Of a DNA stretch of 64,000 nt, positions 23,793-32,531 are shown one piece after another. The DNA comes from Streptomyces sp. NK15101 (GTDB taxonomy: Bacteria; Actinomycetota; Actinomycetes; Streptomycetales; Streptomycetaceae), in NCBI RefSeq assembly GCF_020400725.1, contig NZ_JAINVG010000003.1, forward strand, positions 62,001 to 126,000. The letters run 5' to 3'. Within the stretch, counting starts at the first letter, position 1. Each line of letters starts with the position of its first letter. The notes beneath the pieces were generated by a model. That model ran no database searches, was not told the DNA's origin, and saw only the letters and a list, made by a program, of their open reading frames with translations. The position numbers were made by a program, and so were the translations under genes.

Positions 23793-25220
23793 ATGACGGA
23801 ACTCGGCATCGGCATCGGCTGGCGTCCCGAGATCGCGGACGCGGTGGAGGCGCTGCCCGGCGTCGACTGGGTGGAGGTCGTCGCGGAGAACATCTGCGCG
23901 GACCATCTGCCCGACTCCCTGACCCGGCTGCGCGAGCGCGGCGTGACGGTCGTGCCGCACGGCGTCTCGCTGGGGCTCGGCGGCGCGGACCGGCCGGACC
24001 CGGCGCGGCTCGCGGCGCTCGGCGAGAAGGCTGTGGCCCTGGGGGCGCCGCTGGTCACGGAGCACATCGCGTTCGTACGCGCCGGGGGGCCGCTCACCGC
24101 GACCCCGCTGCTCGAAGCGGGCCACCTGCTGCCCGTGCCCCGCACGCGGGACGCCCTCGACGTGCTCTGCGAGAACGTGCGCATCGCGCAGGACGCGCTG
24201 CCCGTGCCGCTCGCCCTGGAGAACATCGCGGCCCTGATCGCCTGGCCGGGCGAGGAGATGACGGAGGGGCAGTTCCTGGCGGAGCTGGTGGAGCGTACGG
24301 GGGTGCGGCTCCTCGTCGACGTCGCCAACCTGCACACGAACCACGTCAACCGGGGTGAGGACCCGGCGCGGGCCCTGTCCGAGCTGCCGGTCGAGGCGAT
24401 CGCGTACGTGCACGTGGCGGGCGGTGTCGAGCGGGACGGCGTCTGGCACGACACCCACGCCCACCCGGTGCCCCCCGCCGTCCTCGACATCCTGGCGGAC
24501 CTCGCCTCCCGGGTGTCCCCGCCGGGGGTGCTCCTGGAAAGGGACGACGACTTCCCGCCGGCGGAGGAGCTGGCGGAGGAGCTGAAGGCGATCGCCGCCG
24601 TGGGCACGCGTTCCGCCGGGGCGGAGGGGGTCCCCCCGGACGAAGTCCGGGGGAAGGCGGGCACACCCCGCCGGCACGGCGCCCGGCCGCTGATACCCGC
24701 ACCCCGACGGGCCCCGCTCCTGATCGGCGCGGGCGCCCGGGCCTCGGGCGGCCCGATGCCGGTCGTCGCCCCCGCCGGACAGGAGGCGCCGGAGCCGCCC
24801 GCACCGCGCGAAGCCGCGCGCCAGCGCCTGGCCGTGACCCAGGCCGCCCTCCTCTCCGCGCTCGTCGCCGGCACCCCCGTCCCCGAGGGCTTCGACACCC
24901 GCCGGGTCGGGGTCCAGAGCCGCGCCCTCGCGGCCAAGCGGGCCGGGGTCGTCGCGAAGGTCGCGCCGGAGCTGCCGGAGATCCTCGGCAAGGGCTTCCG
25001 GCCCGCGTTCCTCGCGTACGCCCGGTCCCGTCCCATGACCGGTGGCTACCGCCGGGACGCGCTCGACTTCGTCGAGCACCTGCTGCTCGCCGGCCGGCCG
25101 GAGGACCCGGCGGCACGGCGGCGGCTCACCGAGTGGTGGCAGGACCGTTCCGGCAGCCGCCCGCCGGGCCGCGCCACCCGGCTCGTCCGGGCCGCCCGCC
25201 ACGCCCTCGTACGGAGATGA
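23793..25220 (+). CDS. DUF692 (MbnB/TglH-type) multinuclear iron enzyme fused to a C-terminal partner-like domain
   Basis: A 475-residue protein. Residues 1-265 form a DUF692 TIM barrel with the metal ligands of the family in place: H56 (VVPHGVSLG), H91 (TEHIAF), E143 (LALENIA), D176/N179/H181 ([11 protein letters not shown]), H207 (YVHVAGG), D220/H222 (WHDTHAH) and E249 (LLERDD). Characterised relatives (MbnB, TglH, ChrH) are iron enzymes that rework cysteines of peptides held by a partner protein. After a Pro/Ala-rich linker, residues about 335-450 form a helical domain ([34 protein letters not shown]) like the C terminus of SCO6045. Start ATG 23793 has AAGGAGGGGG. The stop overlaps the next ATG (ATGA), so translation is coupled to the Cys-tailed membrane protein. 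Confidence 0.9.
   Translation: MTELGIGIGWRPEIADAVEALPGVDWVEVVAENICADHLPDSLTRLRERGVTVVPHGVSLGLGGADRPDPARLAALGEKAVALGAPLVTEHIAFVRAGGPLTATPLLEAGHLLPVPRTRDALDVLCENVRIAQDALPVPLALENIAALIAWPGEEMTEGQFLAELVERTGVRLLVDVANLHTNHVNRGEDPARALSELPVEAIAYVHVAGGVERDGVWHDTHAHPVPPAVLDILADLASRVSPPGVLLERDDDFPPAEELAEELKAIAAVGTRSAGAEGVPPDEVRGKAGTPRRHGARPLIPAPRRAPLLIGAGARASGGPMPVVAPAGQEAPEPPAPREAARQRLAVTQAALLSALVAGTPVPEGFDTRRVGVQSRALAAKRAGVVAKVAPELPEILGKGFRPAFLAYARSRPMTGGYRRDALDFVEHLLLAGRPEDPAARRRLTEWWQDRSGSRPPGRATRLVRAARHALVRR
24633..24653 (+). repeat. Palindromic repeat inside the DUF692 linker coding sequence
   Basis: A 9-bp perfect stem, CCCCCGGAC (24633-24641) and GTCCGGGGG (24645-24653), with loop GAA, flanked by GGGGGT and AAGGCGGG. 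The layout resembles the palindrome in the 2579-2784 element (GTCTCCCC..GAACGAAG..GGGGAAGG). It encodes part of the non-conserved linker ([13 protein letters not shown]), consistent with a repeat landing in a tolerant spot. Confidence 0.45.
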
Positions 25221-26248
25221 CCGTGAACTTCCTCCTCGTCCTGATCTACATCGCGGGCGCCGTCGGCATCGCCCTCGTCATCACCCGGGTCGTCCGGACG
25301 CGCGGCGGTCCCGGCGGTCCCGTCCACGACCGGTACGAGGTCGCCTTCCTCAACGGCGGCCCGGCCCGCGTCGTCGACACCGCCCTCGCGGCCCTCCAGG
25401 CGGACGGCAGGATCGCGATCGGCGGCCCGGGCATCGTCGCGGTCGTCCGCCCCACCGCGTACGACCCGGTGGAGCGCGCCGTCCTCCAGGAGCACGCCGC
25501 CGCCCCGCACGGCGCCCTGCACCATCTGCGCCTCGGCGTGATGCGCCACCCGGCGGTCCAGGAGATCGGCGACGGCCTCGCGGCGCGCGGGCTGATCGTC
25601 GATCCGGCGACGCGGCGGACCACGGCCCGCTGGTGCGGCGCCCTCGTCATCACGGCCTTCGCGCTGTTCCCGTTGTCGATCGTCCTCACGGTGATCGACT
25701 TCTCCACCGACACGGGGTTCCGGCTGCCGTTCGTCTTCAAGGTGGCGCCGGTCCTGTTCGCCGCGCTGATCACCGGCATCGTCTGCGGGTCGGTCTCCGC
25801 CCGGCAGGTCACCCCGGCCGGCCGCCGTGCGGTCTTCGCGTACGGGCGGGCGCACGGTCGTCCCGCCGACGCCGGGCACCTCGTGGCCCTGCACGGGCTG
25901 CGGGCCGTGCCGGACCCGGTGCTCCGGGAGCAGCTCGTCGCCGCCGCCCGTTTCCACGCGCCGCCGCGGCGGAACCAGCGCGGCCGGAGGCACTCCCCGT
26001 CGCACTTCTCGTCCTCGGACGCGGCCGCGTTCGGAGTGGCGGCCGAGTGGTGCGCGACCAACAGCTCCTGCGGAGGAGGAGGCTCCTGCTCGGGCGGTGG
26101 CGCCTCCTGCTCGTCCGGGTCCTGCTCCTCGGGCTCGTCCTGCTCCTCGGGCTCGTCCTGCTCCGGCGGCAGTTCCTGCTCCAGCTCCAGCAGCTCGTGT
26201 TCGAGTTCGAGTTCCAGCTCGTGCTCCAGCTCAAGCTCCAGCGGCTGA
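25217..26248 (+). CDS. TIGR04222 membrane protein with Ser/Cys/Gly-rich tail (candidate DUF692 substrate)
   Basis: A 343-residue protein: membrane helix at 4-22, a TIGR04222-type domain ([18 protein letters not shown] at 40-57, [15 protein letters not shown]-like region), two further membrane segments (about 138-158 and 168-190), a basic stretch, then a tail from C279 to the end. The 65-residue tail has ten cysteines, almost all in Ser-Ser-Cys or Gly-Ser-Cys context, spaced 4-7 residues apart; the rest is Ser, Gly and a few Ala/Thr/Asn. The tail codes serine with five different codons, including the rare AGT and TCA. The ATG overlaps the DUF692 stop. I infer that the tail is the peptide modified by the DUF692 enzyme; a metal-binding or disulfide tail are alternatives. 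Confidence 0.85.
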   Translation: MTVNFLLVLIYIAGAVGIALVITRVVRTRGGPGGPVHDRYEVAFLNGGPARVVDTALAALQADGRIAIGGPGIVAVVRPTAYDPVERAVLQEHAAAPHGALHHLRLGVMRHPAVQEIGDGLAARGLIVDPATRRTTARWCGALVITAFALFPLSIVLTVIDFSTDTGFRLPFVFKVAPVLFAALITGIVCGSVSARQVTPAGRRAVFAYGRAHGRPADAGHLVALHGLRAVPDPVLREQLVAAARFHAPPRRNQRGRRHSPSHFSSSDAAAFGVAAEWCATNSSCGGGGSCSGGGASCSSGSCSSGSSCSSGSSCSGGSSCSSSSSSCSSSSSSSCSSSSSSG

Positions 26249-26296
26249 GCGGCCATCCGGGTGGCGGGCCCGTCCGTCCTCCCGTACAACCGGGAC

Positions 26297-27022
26297 ATGC
26301 TCTGGGTTCCGCTCCTCCTCGTGGCGTTCACGGCCGCCGGCATCGGCTGCGCGCGGGTCTGCCGTGCCTCGCTCGCCACCGCCCGGCCCGACGGGACGCC
26401 CGGGGGCACGGACGAGCTCACCCTCCGCGAGGCGGCCTACCTCGCCGGGGGGCCGCTGCGGGTCACCGACCTGACCCTGGTGTCGATGCACCGGACGAGG
26501 CGGGTGCTGCTCGCCCGCACCGGCTGGGCGACGGTCGTGGACGCCACGGGTGACGGAGACCCGATCGAGCGCGCGGTGCTCGGTGCGATCGGGCCCGTCG
26601 GGCAGTCGCCGATCCCCGCCGTCCGTCCGGTGGTCGCCGCCGCCGAGCCCGTACGGCGCCTCGCGGACGGCCTCGTCGAGCGGGGCCTCGCCGTGTCCGA
26701 GGAAGGGCGCCGGGAGCTCGCCGCCGGGGTGCGCGCCGTGCGGACGGGGTTCCTGCTGACCCTGGCGCTCGGGACGGTCGCGGCGCTCCTGGTGCCGGCG
26801 GGCGAACGGGCCCCGGTCCTCGCCGGTTTCGCGCTGCCGCTGGTCGGGTCGGGGCTCTGCCTGCTGATCGGGCGCACCGAGGTGTACCCGTACACCCGAT
26901 GGGCGTCCCCGGCCGGGCAGCGGCTGCTCTCCGGGCTGTCGCCGGCCGATCCGCTGACGGCCCTCGCGACGCGCGGTCCCTCCGTACTGGAGCCGGAACT
27001 CCGCGCGGCCCTGAAGTCCTGA
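26297..27022 (+). CDS. TIGR04222 paralog without the Cys tail
   Basis: A 241-residue membrane protein similar to the preceding one: EAAYLAGGPLRVTDLTLVSM aligns with [20 protein letters not shown], and DPIERAVLGAIGP with [13 protein letters not shown]. An N-terminal helix (LWVPLLLVAFTAAGIGCARV) and two central helices (GFLLTLALGTVAALLVPAG and APVLAGFALPLVGSGLCLLI) are present. It ends at PELRAALKS with no Ser/Cys tail. Start ATG 26297 is chosen at the hydrophobic N terminus; an in-frame GTG at 26261 would add 12 residues. It lies 48 bp after the tailed gene and probably shares its transcript, perhaps as a hetero-oligomer partner. Confidence 0.8.
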   Translation: MLWVPLLLVAFTAAGIGCARVCRASLATARPDGTPGGTDELTLREAAYLAGGPLRVTDLTLVSMHRTRRVLLARTGWATVVDATGDGDPIERAVLGAIGPVGQSPIPAVRPVVAAAEPVRRLADGLVERGLAVSEEGRRELAAGVRAVRTGFLLTLALGTVAALLVPAGERAPVLAGFALPLVGSGLCLLIGRTEVYPYTRWASPAGQRLLSGLSPADPLTALATRGPSVLEPELRAALKS

Positions 27023-27042
27023 AAGGTCCCGGAAATGACGCC

Positions 27043-27071
27043 GGTGCGGCGCGCGTGACGCGCGCCGCACC
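27043..27071 (+). terminator. Terminator of the DUF692/TIGR04222 operon
   Basis: Perfect 13-bp stem GGTGCGGCGCGCG (27043-27055) with its complement at 27059-27071 and a three-base loop, starting 20 bases after the stop of the second TIGR04222 gene. Confidence 0.8.
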
Positions 27072-27142
27072 CGGAGCCGGACCCGGTGTCGCTGGAGCGA
27101 CGGGCAATGCTGCCGCCCGCCGTCTGATCTTCCGGGTCAAGG

Positions 27143-27177
27143 GGTGGCGCGCCCGGCCGGGAGCCGGGCGCGCCACC
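27143..27177. terminator. Terminator of hemQ transcript (bidirectional)
   Basis: Perfect 15-bp stem GGTGGCGCGCCCGGC (27143-27157) with its complement at 27163-27177 and a five-base loop, 16 bases beyond the hemQ stop on the minus strand. Confidence 0.8.
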
Positions 27178-27193
27178 AGGTTTCACACGGCCG

Positions 27194-27907
27194 TCAGGCC
27201 AGGCCCGCCACCAGGTCGGCGACGCTCTTGCGGCGACCGGTGAAGAACGGGACCTCCTCGCGGACGTGCATCCGCGCCTCGGAGGCGCGCAGGTGGCGCA
27301 TGAGGTCGACGATGCGGTGCAGCTCGTCGGCCTCGAAGGCGAGGAGCCACTCGTAGTCGCCGAGCGAGAAGGAGGCGACCGTGTTGGCGCGGACGTCGGG
27401 GTAGCCGCGGGCCATCTTGCCGTGGTCGGCGAGCATGCGGCGGCGGTCCTCGTCCGGCAGCAGGTACCAGTCGTAGGAGCGCACGAAGGGGTACACCGAG
27501 ACGTAGTCGCGCGGGTTCTCGTCGGCCAGGAAGGCCGGGATGTGCGACTTGTTGAACTCGGCGGGGCGGTGCAGCGCCATGTTCGACCAGACCGGCTCCA
27601 GGGCGCGCCCCAGCTTGGTGCGGCGGAAGAGGTTGTACGCCTCCTGGAGCTCGTCGCTCGTCTCGGCGTGCCACCAGATCATGACGTCGGCGTCGGCGCG
27701 CAGACCGGAGAGGTCGTACGTGCCGCGGATCGTGATGTCCTTGGCCGCGAGCTGGTCGAACAGCTCCTGGACCTCGTCGGCGTAACCGCCGCGGTCCTCG
27801 GGGAGAACGTCGCGCAGCTTGAAGACGGACCACAGGGTGTAGCGGATGACCTCGTTGAGGTCCTTCGCCTTCTTACCGGCGTTCGGGATCTTTTCGGGCG
27901 CACTCAT
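27194..27907 (-). CDS. hemQ: Hydrogen-peroxide-dependent haem synthase (coprohaem decarboxylase)
   Basis: A 237-residue HemQ/ChdC of the chlorite dismutase family, which converts coprohaem III to haem b by two oxidative decarboxylations in Gram-positive bacteria. Family landmarks are [47 protein letters not shown] and [20 protein letters not shown]; the Tyr in the YPFVRSYDW region corresponds to the radical-forming tyrosine site and the His in LADHGKM to the proximal-side region. Start ATG 27907. The hemG gene lies 17 bp upstream on the same strand, giving a haem operon. Confidence 0.93.
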   Translation of the reverse strand: MSAPEKIPNAGKKAKDLNEVIRYTLWSVFKLRDVLPEDRGGYADEVQELFDQLAAKDITIRGTYDLSGLRADADVMIWWHAETSDELQEAYNLFRRTKLGRALEPVWSNMALHRPAEFNKSHIPAFLADENPRDYVSVYPFVRSYDWYLLPDEDRRRMLADHGKMARGYPDVRANTVASFSLGDYEWLLAFEADELHRIVDLMRHLRASEARMHVREEVPFFTGRRKSVADLVAGLA

Positions 27908-27924
27908 ACGCCTATTCTCGCCCG

Positions 27925-29388
27925 TCACGAGGAGTGCCCCGCACCGGGGTGCCCCGTTCCCGACGTGGCGATGATCTCGTCGGCCGCGCGGTGGGCCGAG
28001 GCGATGCAGGCGGGGATGCCGACTCCGTCGTACGCGGCGCCCGCGAGCCGCAGTCCGGGGAGGGCGGCGACGGCCGCGCGGACGCGGGCGACGCGGGCGA
28101 GGTGGCCGACCGGGTACTGGGGCAGGCCGCCGGTCCAGCGGGTGACCGTGCTCGCGACCGGGCGGGCGGAGAGGCCGGTGGCGGCGGCGAGGTCCTTGAG
28201 GGAGGCGTCGACGAGGTCGGAGTCCTCGCGGTGGACCTGGGCCTCCTCGCCGTGGCGGCCGACGGAGGTGCGCAGCACGAACAGGTCGGGGGCGCTGTCG
28301 GAGACCCACCGCCACTTCCGGCCGGAGAACGTGGAGGCCTTGATGGTGTGGCCGTCGACGGGCGGCACGAGGAAACCGGAGCCTTCCAGGGCGGGCACGT
28401 CGGAGCGGCGGAAGGCGAGGGTGATCAGGGCCATGGAGGCGTAGTCGATCGCGTCGAGCTCGGCGGCGGCGGCCGGGGCGTGCCCGCCGAGGAGTCCGGC
28501 GGCGGTGCCGGCGGGGGTGGCGAGGACGACGGCGTCGGCGTCGAAGGTCCGGTGCGGGGTCACGACCCGCCAGCCGGTGGCGCCGGTGCGGACCAGCGCG
28601 TCCACGGGGGTCCCGGTGAGGATCTCGCCGCCGGCGGCGCGGATCGCGTCGGCGACCGCGCCGGGGAGGGTGCCGATGCCGCCCTCGATGCCGAGGAAGG
28701 CCGCGCCGCCCAGGCCGGTGGCGGCGCCCGCCGCGTCGGTGGGGGTGGCGGCGCCGGCCCGCTGGACGGCGTGGACGGCGGCGGTGAGCGTGGGGTGGGC
28801 GCGGGCGGCCTCGAAGAGGGCGGGGACGGCTGCCTTCATCGAGATGCGGTGGGCGTCACCGGCGTACACCCCGCCGAGGAGGGGTTCGACGAGCCGGTCC
28901 ACGACCTCGTGGCCCATGCGCGCGGCGACGTACGCGCCGATGGCGATGTCCTCGCCGATCTCGGTCGGCGGCAGCTCCAGGTCGCCGCCGATGCGGCGCA
29001 CGCCCTCCGCGGAGAGGAGCCCCTCGACGGCGGCGGGGTCGCCGGGGACGCCCATGACGTGCCCCTTGGGCATGGGGACCAGCTCGCCCCGGGACCAGAC
29101 GGACGCGGTGGTCGTCGCGGGGGCCTGGAGCCGGTCGCCGAGGCCGACGGCCCGGGCGAGGGCGACGGCCTCGGGGCGGCGGGCGAGCAGGGACTCGGCG
29201 CCGAGGTCGACGGGCGCGCCCGCGATCTCCCCGGCGAGGAGCTTGCCGCCGAGCCGGCCGTCCGCTTCGAGGAGGGTCACCCGGTGGCCGGCGAGGGCCA
29301 GTCGGTGGGCGGCCGCGAGGCCGGCGATCCCGCCTCCGGCGACGACGGCGTGAGGCCCTGCGTGGTGTCCCGTGGTGTCCGCGTTCAT
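27925..29388 (-). CDS. hemG: Coproporphyrinogen/protoporphyrinogen III oxidase (HemY/CgoX type)
   Basis: A 487-residue FAD enzyme of the HemY class. The dinucleotide motif [17 protein letters not shown] is near the N terminus and [11 protein letters not shown] follows; the C-terminal [20 protein letters not shown] is the second FAD motif. In actinobacteria this enzyme oxidises coproporphyrinogen III to coproporphyrin III, upstream of ferrochelatase and HemQ, and the adjacent hemQ supports that route. The symbol hemG follows actinobacterial annotation habit; cgoX or hemY are equivalent. Start ATG 29388 with GAGAGAG upstream. Confidence 0.93.
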   Translation of the reverse strand: MNADTTGHHAGPHAVVAGGGIAGLAAAHRLALAGHRVTLLEADGRLGGKLLAGEIAGAPVDLGAESLLARRPEAVALARAVGLGDRLQAPATTTASVWSRGELVPMPKGHVMGVPGDPAAVEGLLSAEGVRRIGGDLELPPTEIGEDIAIGAYVAARMGHEVVDRLVEPLLGGVYAGDAHRISMKAAVPALFEAARAHPTLTAAVHAVQRAGAATPTDAAGAATGLGGAAFLGIEGGIGTLPGAVADAIRAAGGEILTGTPVDALVRTGATGWRVVTPHRTFDADAVVLATPAGTAAGLLGGHAPAAAAELDAIDYASMALITLAFRRSDVPALEGSGFLVPPVDGHTIKASTFSGRKWRWVSDSAPDLFVLRTSVGRHGEEAQVHREDSDLVDASLKDLAAATGLSARPVASTVTRWTGGLPQYPVGHLARVARVRAAVAALPGLRLAGAAYDGVGIPACIASAHRAADEIIATSGTGHPGAGHSS

Positions 29389-29527
29389 GGCACCACTCTC
29401 TCAAATCGCCCGCCCGCTCCCGTTCCGAGGCCGGACCGTGACCGCATCGCTACCGCCGGAGGGCAACCCGCCCCGAGGGCTCGTACGTCCAAGGGGCATC
29501 ACTCGTCACCACCCTGGGGGGATCCTC

Positions 29528-30523
29528 GTGCGGGCAGCAAGAACGAGAACGACGGCCGCGGTCCTGCTGGCGGCCTCATTGGCCCTGGCCGGCTGCGGCG
29601 CGGGCGCCACGGACACGGGCGCGGACGCCAAGGGGGGCGCGGCGGCGGCGAAGCCCGCCGACAGGGGCGCCGCGGACGGCTCGGCGGCCGAGGGCGGCGC
29701 GGGAGCCGCCGGGAAGCCCGCCCCGAAGACGCCGGCCCGGCAGCACGTCATCCGGACCGCCGAGCTCTCCGTGGAGGTGAAGGACGCGGCGAAGGCCCTG
29801 GCCGCGGCCCGCCGGGTGGCGACGGACGTGGGCGGGCGCGTGGAGAGCGAGTCGACGGAGCGCGTCGACGACGCGCGCCTCACCTCGCGGGTCGTGCTGC
29901 GGGTGCCGCAGGAGCGGTACGACTCCGTCCTCACCGAGCTCGCGGGCACCGGGAAGCTCCTCGACCGCAAGGCGGAAGCCAAGGACGTCACCGACCAGGT
30001 GGTGGACGTGGAGAGCCGGATCGCCACCCAGCGGGCGAGCGTGGCGCGGGTGCGGGCCCTGATGGACCGGGCGGAGAAGCTGTCCGACGTGGTGACCCTG
30101 GAGGGCGAGCTGAGTCGCCGTCAGGCGGACCTGGAGGCGCTGCTCGCCCAGCGGGCCTCGCTGAGCGACCGGACGACGATGGCGACGATCACCCTGTGGC
30201 TCTCCGAGGAGGAGAAGCCGTCGGCACGGGAGCGGGAGGAGGGCCGCCCCGGCTTCGGGGACGCCCTGAGCGGCGGCTGGGACGCGCTGGTGGGCTCGGC
30301 GGCCTGGATCGGGATCGTCCTGACCGCCCTCGCCCCGTGGCTCGCGGTCGCCCTGGTCCTCTTCGTCCTGTGGCGCCGTCTGGTCCGCCCGCGCCTCGCG
30401 GCCCGTCCCCGGCCGGAGGCCCCCGCCCCCACCCTGCCGGACACCCCTCGGAACGCCGCCGGAGCCGCCGTGGCCCCCGGGGCGCCGAAGCCCCCGCGGC
30501 CCCGGGAGGACCCCGAGAAGTAG
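29528..30523 (+). CDS. DUF4349 lipoprotein
   Basis: A 331-residue lipoprotein with lipobox LALAGC, an Ala/Gly/Lys-rich linker, and a DUF4349 domain: QHVIRTAELSVEVKDAAKAL, VPQERYDSVLTELAGTGKLL, coiled-coil KDVTDQVVDVESRIATQRAS through LSRRQADLEALLAQRASL, and TITLWLSEE. A single membrane helix (VGSAAWIGIVLTALAPWLAVALVLFVLW) follows, with a Pro-rich cytoplasmic tail. Function is unknown; it probably spans the membrane with the domain outside. Start GTG 29528 has GGGGGG about eight bases upstream. The oxidoreductase gene starts 10 bp later. Confidence 0.88.
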   Translation: MRAARTRTTAAVLLAASLALAGCGAGATDTGADAKGGAAAAKPADRGAADGSAAEGGAGAAGKPAPKTPARQHVIRTAELSVEVKDAAKALAAARRVATDVGGRVESESTERVDDARLTSRVVLRVPQERYDSVLTELAGTGKLLDRKAEAKDVTDQVVDVESRIATQRASVARVRALMDRAEKLSDVVTLEGELSRRQADLEALLAQRASLSDRTTMATITLWLSEEEKPSAREREEGRPGFGDALSGGWDALVGSAAWIGIVLTALAPWLAVALVLFVLWRRLVRPRLAARPRPEAPAPTLPDTPRNAAGAAVAPGAPKPPRPREDPEK

Positions 30524-30533
30524 CGTCTCCCCC

Positions 30534-31907
30534 ATGAGCGAACGACTGGTGGTCATCGGTGGCGACGCGGCGGGCATGTCCGCCGCGTCGCAGGCGCGCA
30601 GGCTCAGGTCTCCCGGGGAGCTGGAGATCGTCGCCTTCGAACGCGGGCGCTTCTCCTCGTACTCGGCATGCGGCATCCCGTACTGGGTCGGCGGGGACGT
30701 GGCCGAGCGGGGGGAGCTGGTCGCGCGCTCCCCCGAGGAGCACCGGGCCCGTGACATCGGCCTGCGGACGCGGACCGAGGTGACGGAGATCGACGTCGCG
30801 GGGCAGCGGGTCCGCGCGCGGGACCTGGAGGCGGGCACGGAGGCCTGGACGGGCTTCGACAAGCTGGTGATCGCGACCGGGGCCCGGCCGCTGCGCCCGC
30901 CGCTGCCCGGGATCGACGCGCCCGGGGTGCACGGGGTGCAGACCCTCGACGACGGCCAGGCGCTGATCGACTCGCTGTCCGCGACGCCGGGGCGGCGGGC
31001 GGTCGTCGTGGGCGCCGGGTACATCGGGGTGGAGATGGCGGAGGCCCTGCTGAGGCGGGGCTACGAGGTGACGGTGCTGACCCGGGGCGAGCAGCCGATG
31101 GCGACCCTCGACCCGGACATGGGGCGGCTCGTGCACCGGGCGATGGACGGTCTCGGCATCAGGACGGTCGTCTCGGCGCCGGTGACGAAGGTCCTGACGG
31201 GTCCGGACGGCCGGGTGCGGGCGGTGGCGACGGAGGCGGACGAGTACCCGGCGGACGTGGTGGTGCTCGGCACGGGCGTGGAGCCGGAGACCTCGCTCGC
31301 GCGGGCGGCGGGGCTGCCCCTCGGGGCGTACGGCGGGCTGCTCACCGATCTGTCGATGCGGGTCCGGGGCCACGGGAACATCTGGGCCGGCGGCGACTGC
31401 GTGGAGGTGCTGGACCTGGTCTCGGGCCGGGAGCGGCACGTGGCGCTCGGCACGCACGCGAACAAGCACGGTCAGGTGATCGGCGCCAACGTGGGCGGCG
31501 GTTACGCGACCTTCCCGGGTGTCGTGGGCACCGCGGTGTCGAAGGTGTGCGACCTGGAGATCGCGCGGACGGGCCTGCGGGAGAAGGACGCCCGGGAGGT
31601 GGGCCTGCGGTTCGTGGCGGTGACGGTCGAGTCGACGAGCCGGGCGGGCTACTACCCGGGGGCCGCGCCGATGACGGTGAAGATGCTGGCCGAGCGGCGC
31701 ACGGGCCGGCTGCTCGGGGTGCAGATCGTGGGCCGGGAGGGCGCGGCGAAGCGGGTGGACGTCGCGGCGGTGGCGCTCACGGCGGGGATGACGGTGGAGG
31801 CGATGACGGCCCTGGACCTGGGGTACGCGCCGCCGTTCTCGCCGGTGTGGGACCCGGTGCTGATCGCGGCGCGGAAGGCGTCGGCGGCCGTTCGGGCGGC
31901 GGGCTGA
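30534..31907 (+). CDS. CoA-disulfide-reductase-like FAD/NAD(P)-dependent oxidoreductase
   Basis: A 457-residue pyridine nucleotide-disulfide oxidoreductase. The FAD motif VVIGGDAAGMSAASQ is at 6-20 and the single redox cysteine is C46 in SYSACGIPYW, the arrangement of CoA-disulfide reductases and NADH oxidases. The NAD motif VVVGAGYIGVEMAE and the second FAD strand NIWAGGDCVEV are clear, and the dimerisation domain ends with YAPPFSPVWDPVLIA, which is typical. It could reduce CoA disulfide or related persulfides. It follows the DUF4349 gene closely. Confidence 0.88.
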   Translation: MSERLVVIGGDAAGMSAASQARRLRSPGELEIVAFERGRFSSYSACGIPYWVGGDVAERGELVARSPEEHRARDIGLRTRTEVTEIDVAGQRVRARDLEAGTEAWTGFDKLVIATGARPLRPPLPGIDAPGVHGVQTLDDGQALIDSLSATPGRRAVVVGAGYIGVEMAEALLRRGYEVTVLTRGEQPMATLDPDMGRLVHRAMDGLGIRTVVSAPVTKVLTGPDGRVRAVATEADEYPADVVVLGTGVEPETSLARAAGLPLGAYGGLLTDLSMRVRGHGNIWAGGDCVEVLDLVSGRERHVALGTHANKHGQVIGANVGGGYATFPGVVGTAVSKVCDLEIARTGLREKDAREVGLRFVAVTVESTSRAGYYPGAAPMTVKMLAERRTGRLLGVQIVGREGAAKRVDVAAVALTAGMTVEAMTALDLGYAPPFSPVWDPVLIAARKASAAVRAAG

Positions 31908-31921
31908 CCCGAGCGGCGGAC

Positions 31922-31965
31922 TCACGCATGGTGACGACTTGCACGCATCGCGTCACCATGCGTGA
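31922..31965. promoter_or_regulatory. Long inverted repeat directly upstream of a secreted RTX-like gene
   Basis: Perfect 15-bp arms TCACGCATGGTGACG (31922-31936) and CGTCACCATGCGTGA (31951-31965) are separated by 14 bases, which themselves hold another CACGCAT (31942-31948). The repeat ends eight bases before ATG 31974 and begins 15 bases after the preceding stop. It may be an operator, a terminator of the upstream unit, or both. Confidence 0.55.
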
Positions 31966-31973
31966 CTCTTCAC

Positions 31974-32480
31974 ATGATCAGACACAGCGTGCGTGCGCTC
32001 TGCGCCGCCTCCCTCGTCCTCGCCCCCATCGTCCTGACGGCCACCCCCGCCCAGGCGGCGACGACGTGCACCCTCAACGGGGCCTCCGTCACCCCCGACC
32101 CCATGGGAGTGGTGAACGGCACCGCCGGCCCGGACTACATCGTGTGCTCGGAGGTGGCCGCCGGCAACGCGGTCAACGGCCTCGGCGGCGACGACTACAT
32201 CGTGCTGACCGGCCCGGTCCTCGGCACCGTCACCGGCGGCGCGGGCCGCGACTACATCACGTCCCGGTCGAACGTGACGGTCAGCGGCCTCATCGAGGGC
32301 AACACCGACTCGGACTACCTCGTCGTCGACGGCCTGCTGACCTCCGGCGGGATCGTCCGCGGCGGGACGGGCAACGACTACCTCAAGGTCAACGTCAACA
32401 ACGGCACGGCCAACGGCGGCGACGGCTTCGACGTCTGCCGGGTGAACACGGGCAGGCCGCCCATCAACTGCGAGTTCTGA
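31974..32480 (+). CDS. Secreted protein with RTX-like (hemolysin-type calcium-binding) repeats
   Basis: A 168-residue exported protein. The signal peptide is MIRHSVRALCAASLVLAPIV, cut after AQA. The mature part is six short repeats with a Gly-rich turn followed by an Asp and a hydrophobic pair: NGTAGPDYIV, NGLGGDDYIVL, GGAGRDYIT, EGNTDSDYLVV, GGTGNDYLKV, NGGDGFDVCRV. This resembles degenerate calcium-binding RTX beta-rolls. Four cysteines could form two disulfides. ATG 31974 is chosen over GTG 31962, which would lie inside the inverted repeat. Function is unknown. Confidence 0.8.
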   Translation: MIRHSVRALCAASLVLAPIVLTATPAQAATTCTLNGASVTPDPMGVVNGTAGPDYIVCSEVAAGNAVNGLGGDDYIVLTGPVLGTVTGGAGRDYITSRSNVTVSGLIEGNTDSDYLVVDGLLTSGGIVRGGTGNDYLKVNVNNGTANGGDGFDVCRVNTGRPPINCEF

Positions 32481-32499
32481 GCGCACCCGACGTCCGCCG

Positions 32500-32531
32500 C
32501 GCGGGCGGCTCGCCTCAGCGAGCCGTCCGCG
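32500..32531. terminator. Convergent hairpin overlapping the hemE 3' end
   Basis: CGCGGGCGGCTCGC (32500-32513) pairs with GCGAGCCGTCCGCG (32518-32531) with a single G-U, loop of four. The hairpin covers the hemE stop codon (32515-32517) and follows the secreted-protein gene by 19 bases, so it may serve both convergent transcripts. Confidence 0.55.

Noticed and set aside
25246-26421. Antisense ORF over the Cys tail encoding Glu/Leu-Glu repeats
   Set aside because: It is the reverse complement of the Ser/Cys codons; the sense frame has a ribosome-binding context, overlap coupling and a recognisable domain.
27934-30537. 867-codon plus-strand open frame over hemG
   Set aside because: A Gly/Asp/Arg-rich shadow of the minus-strand hemG gene caused by high GC; no domain.
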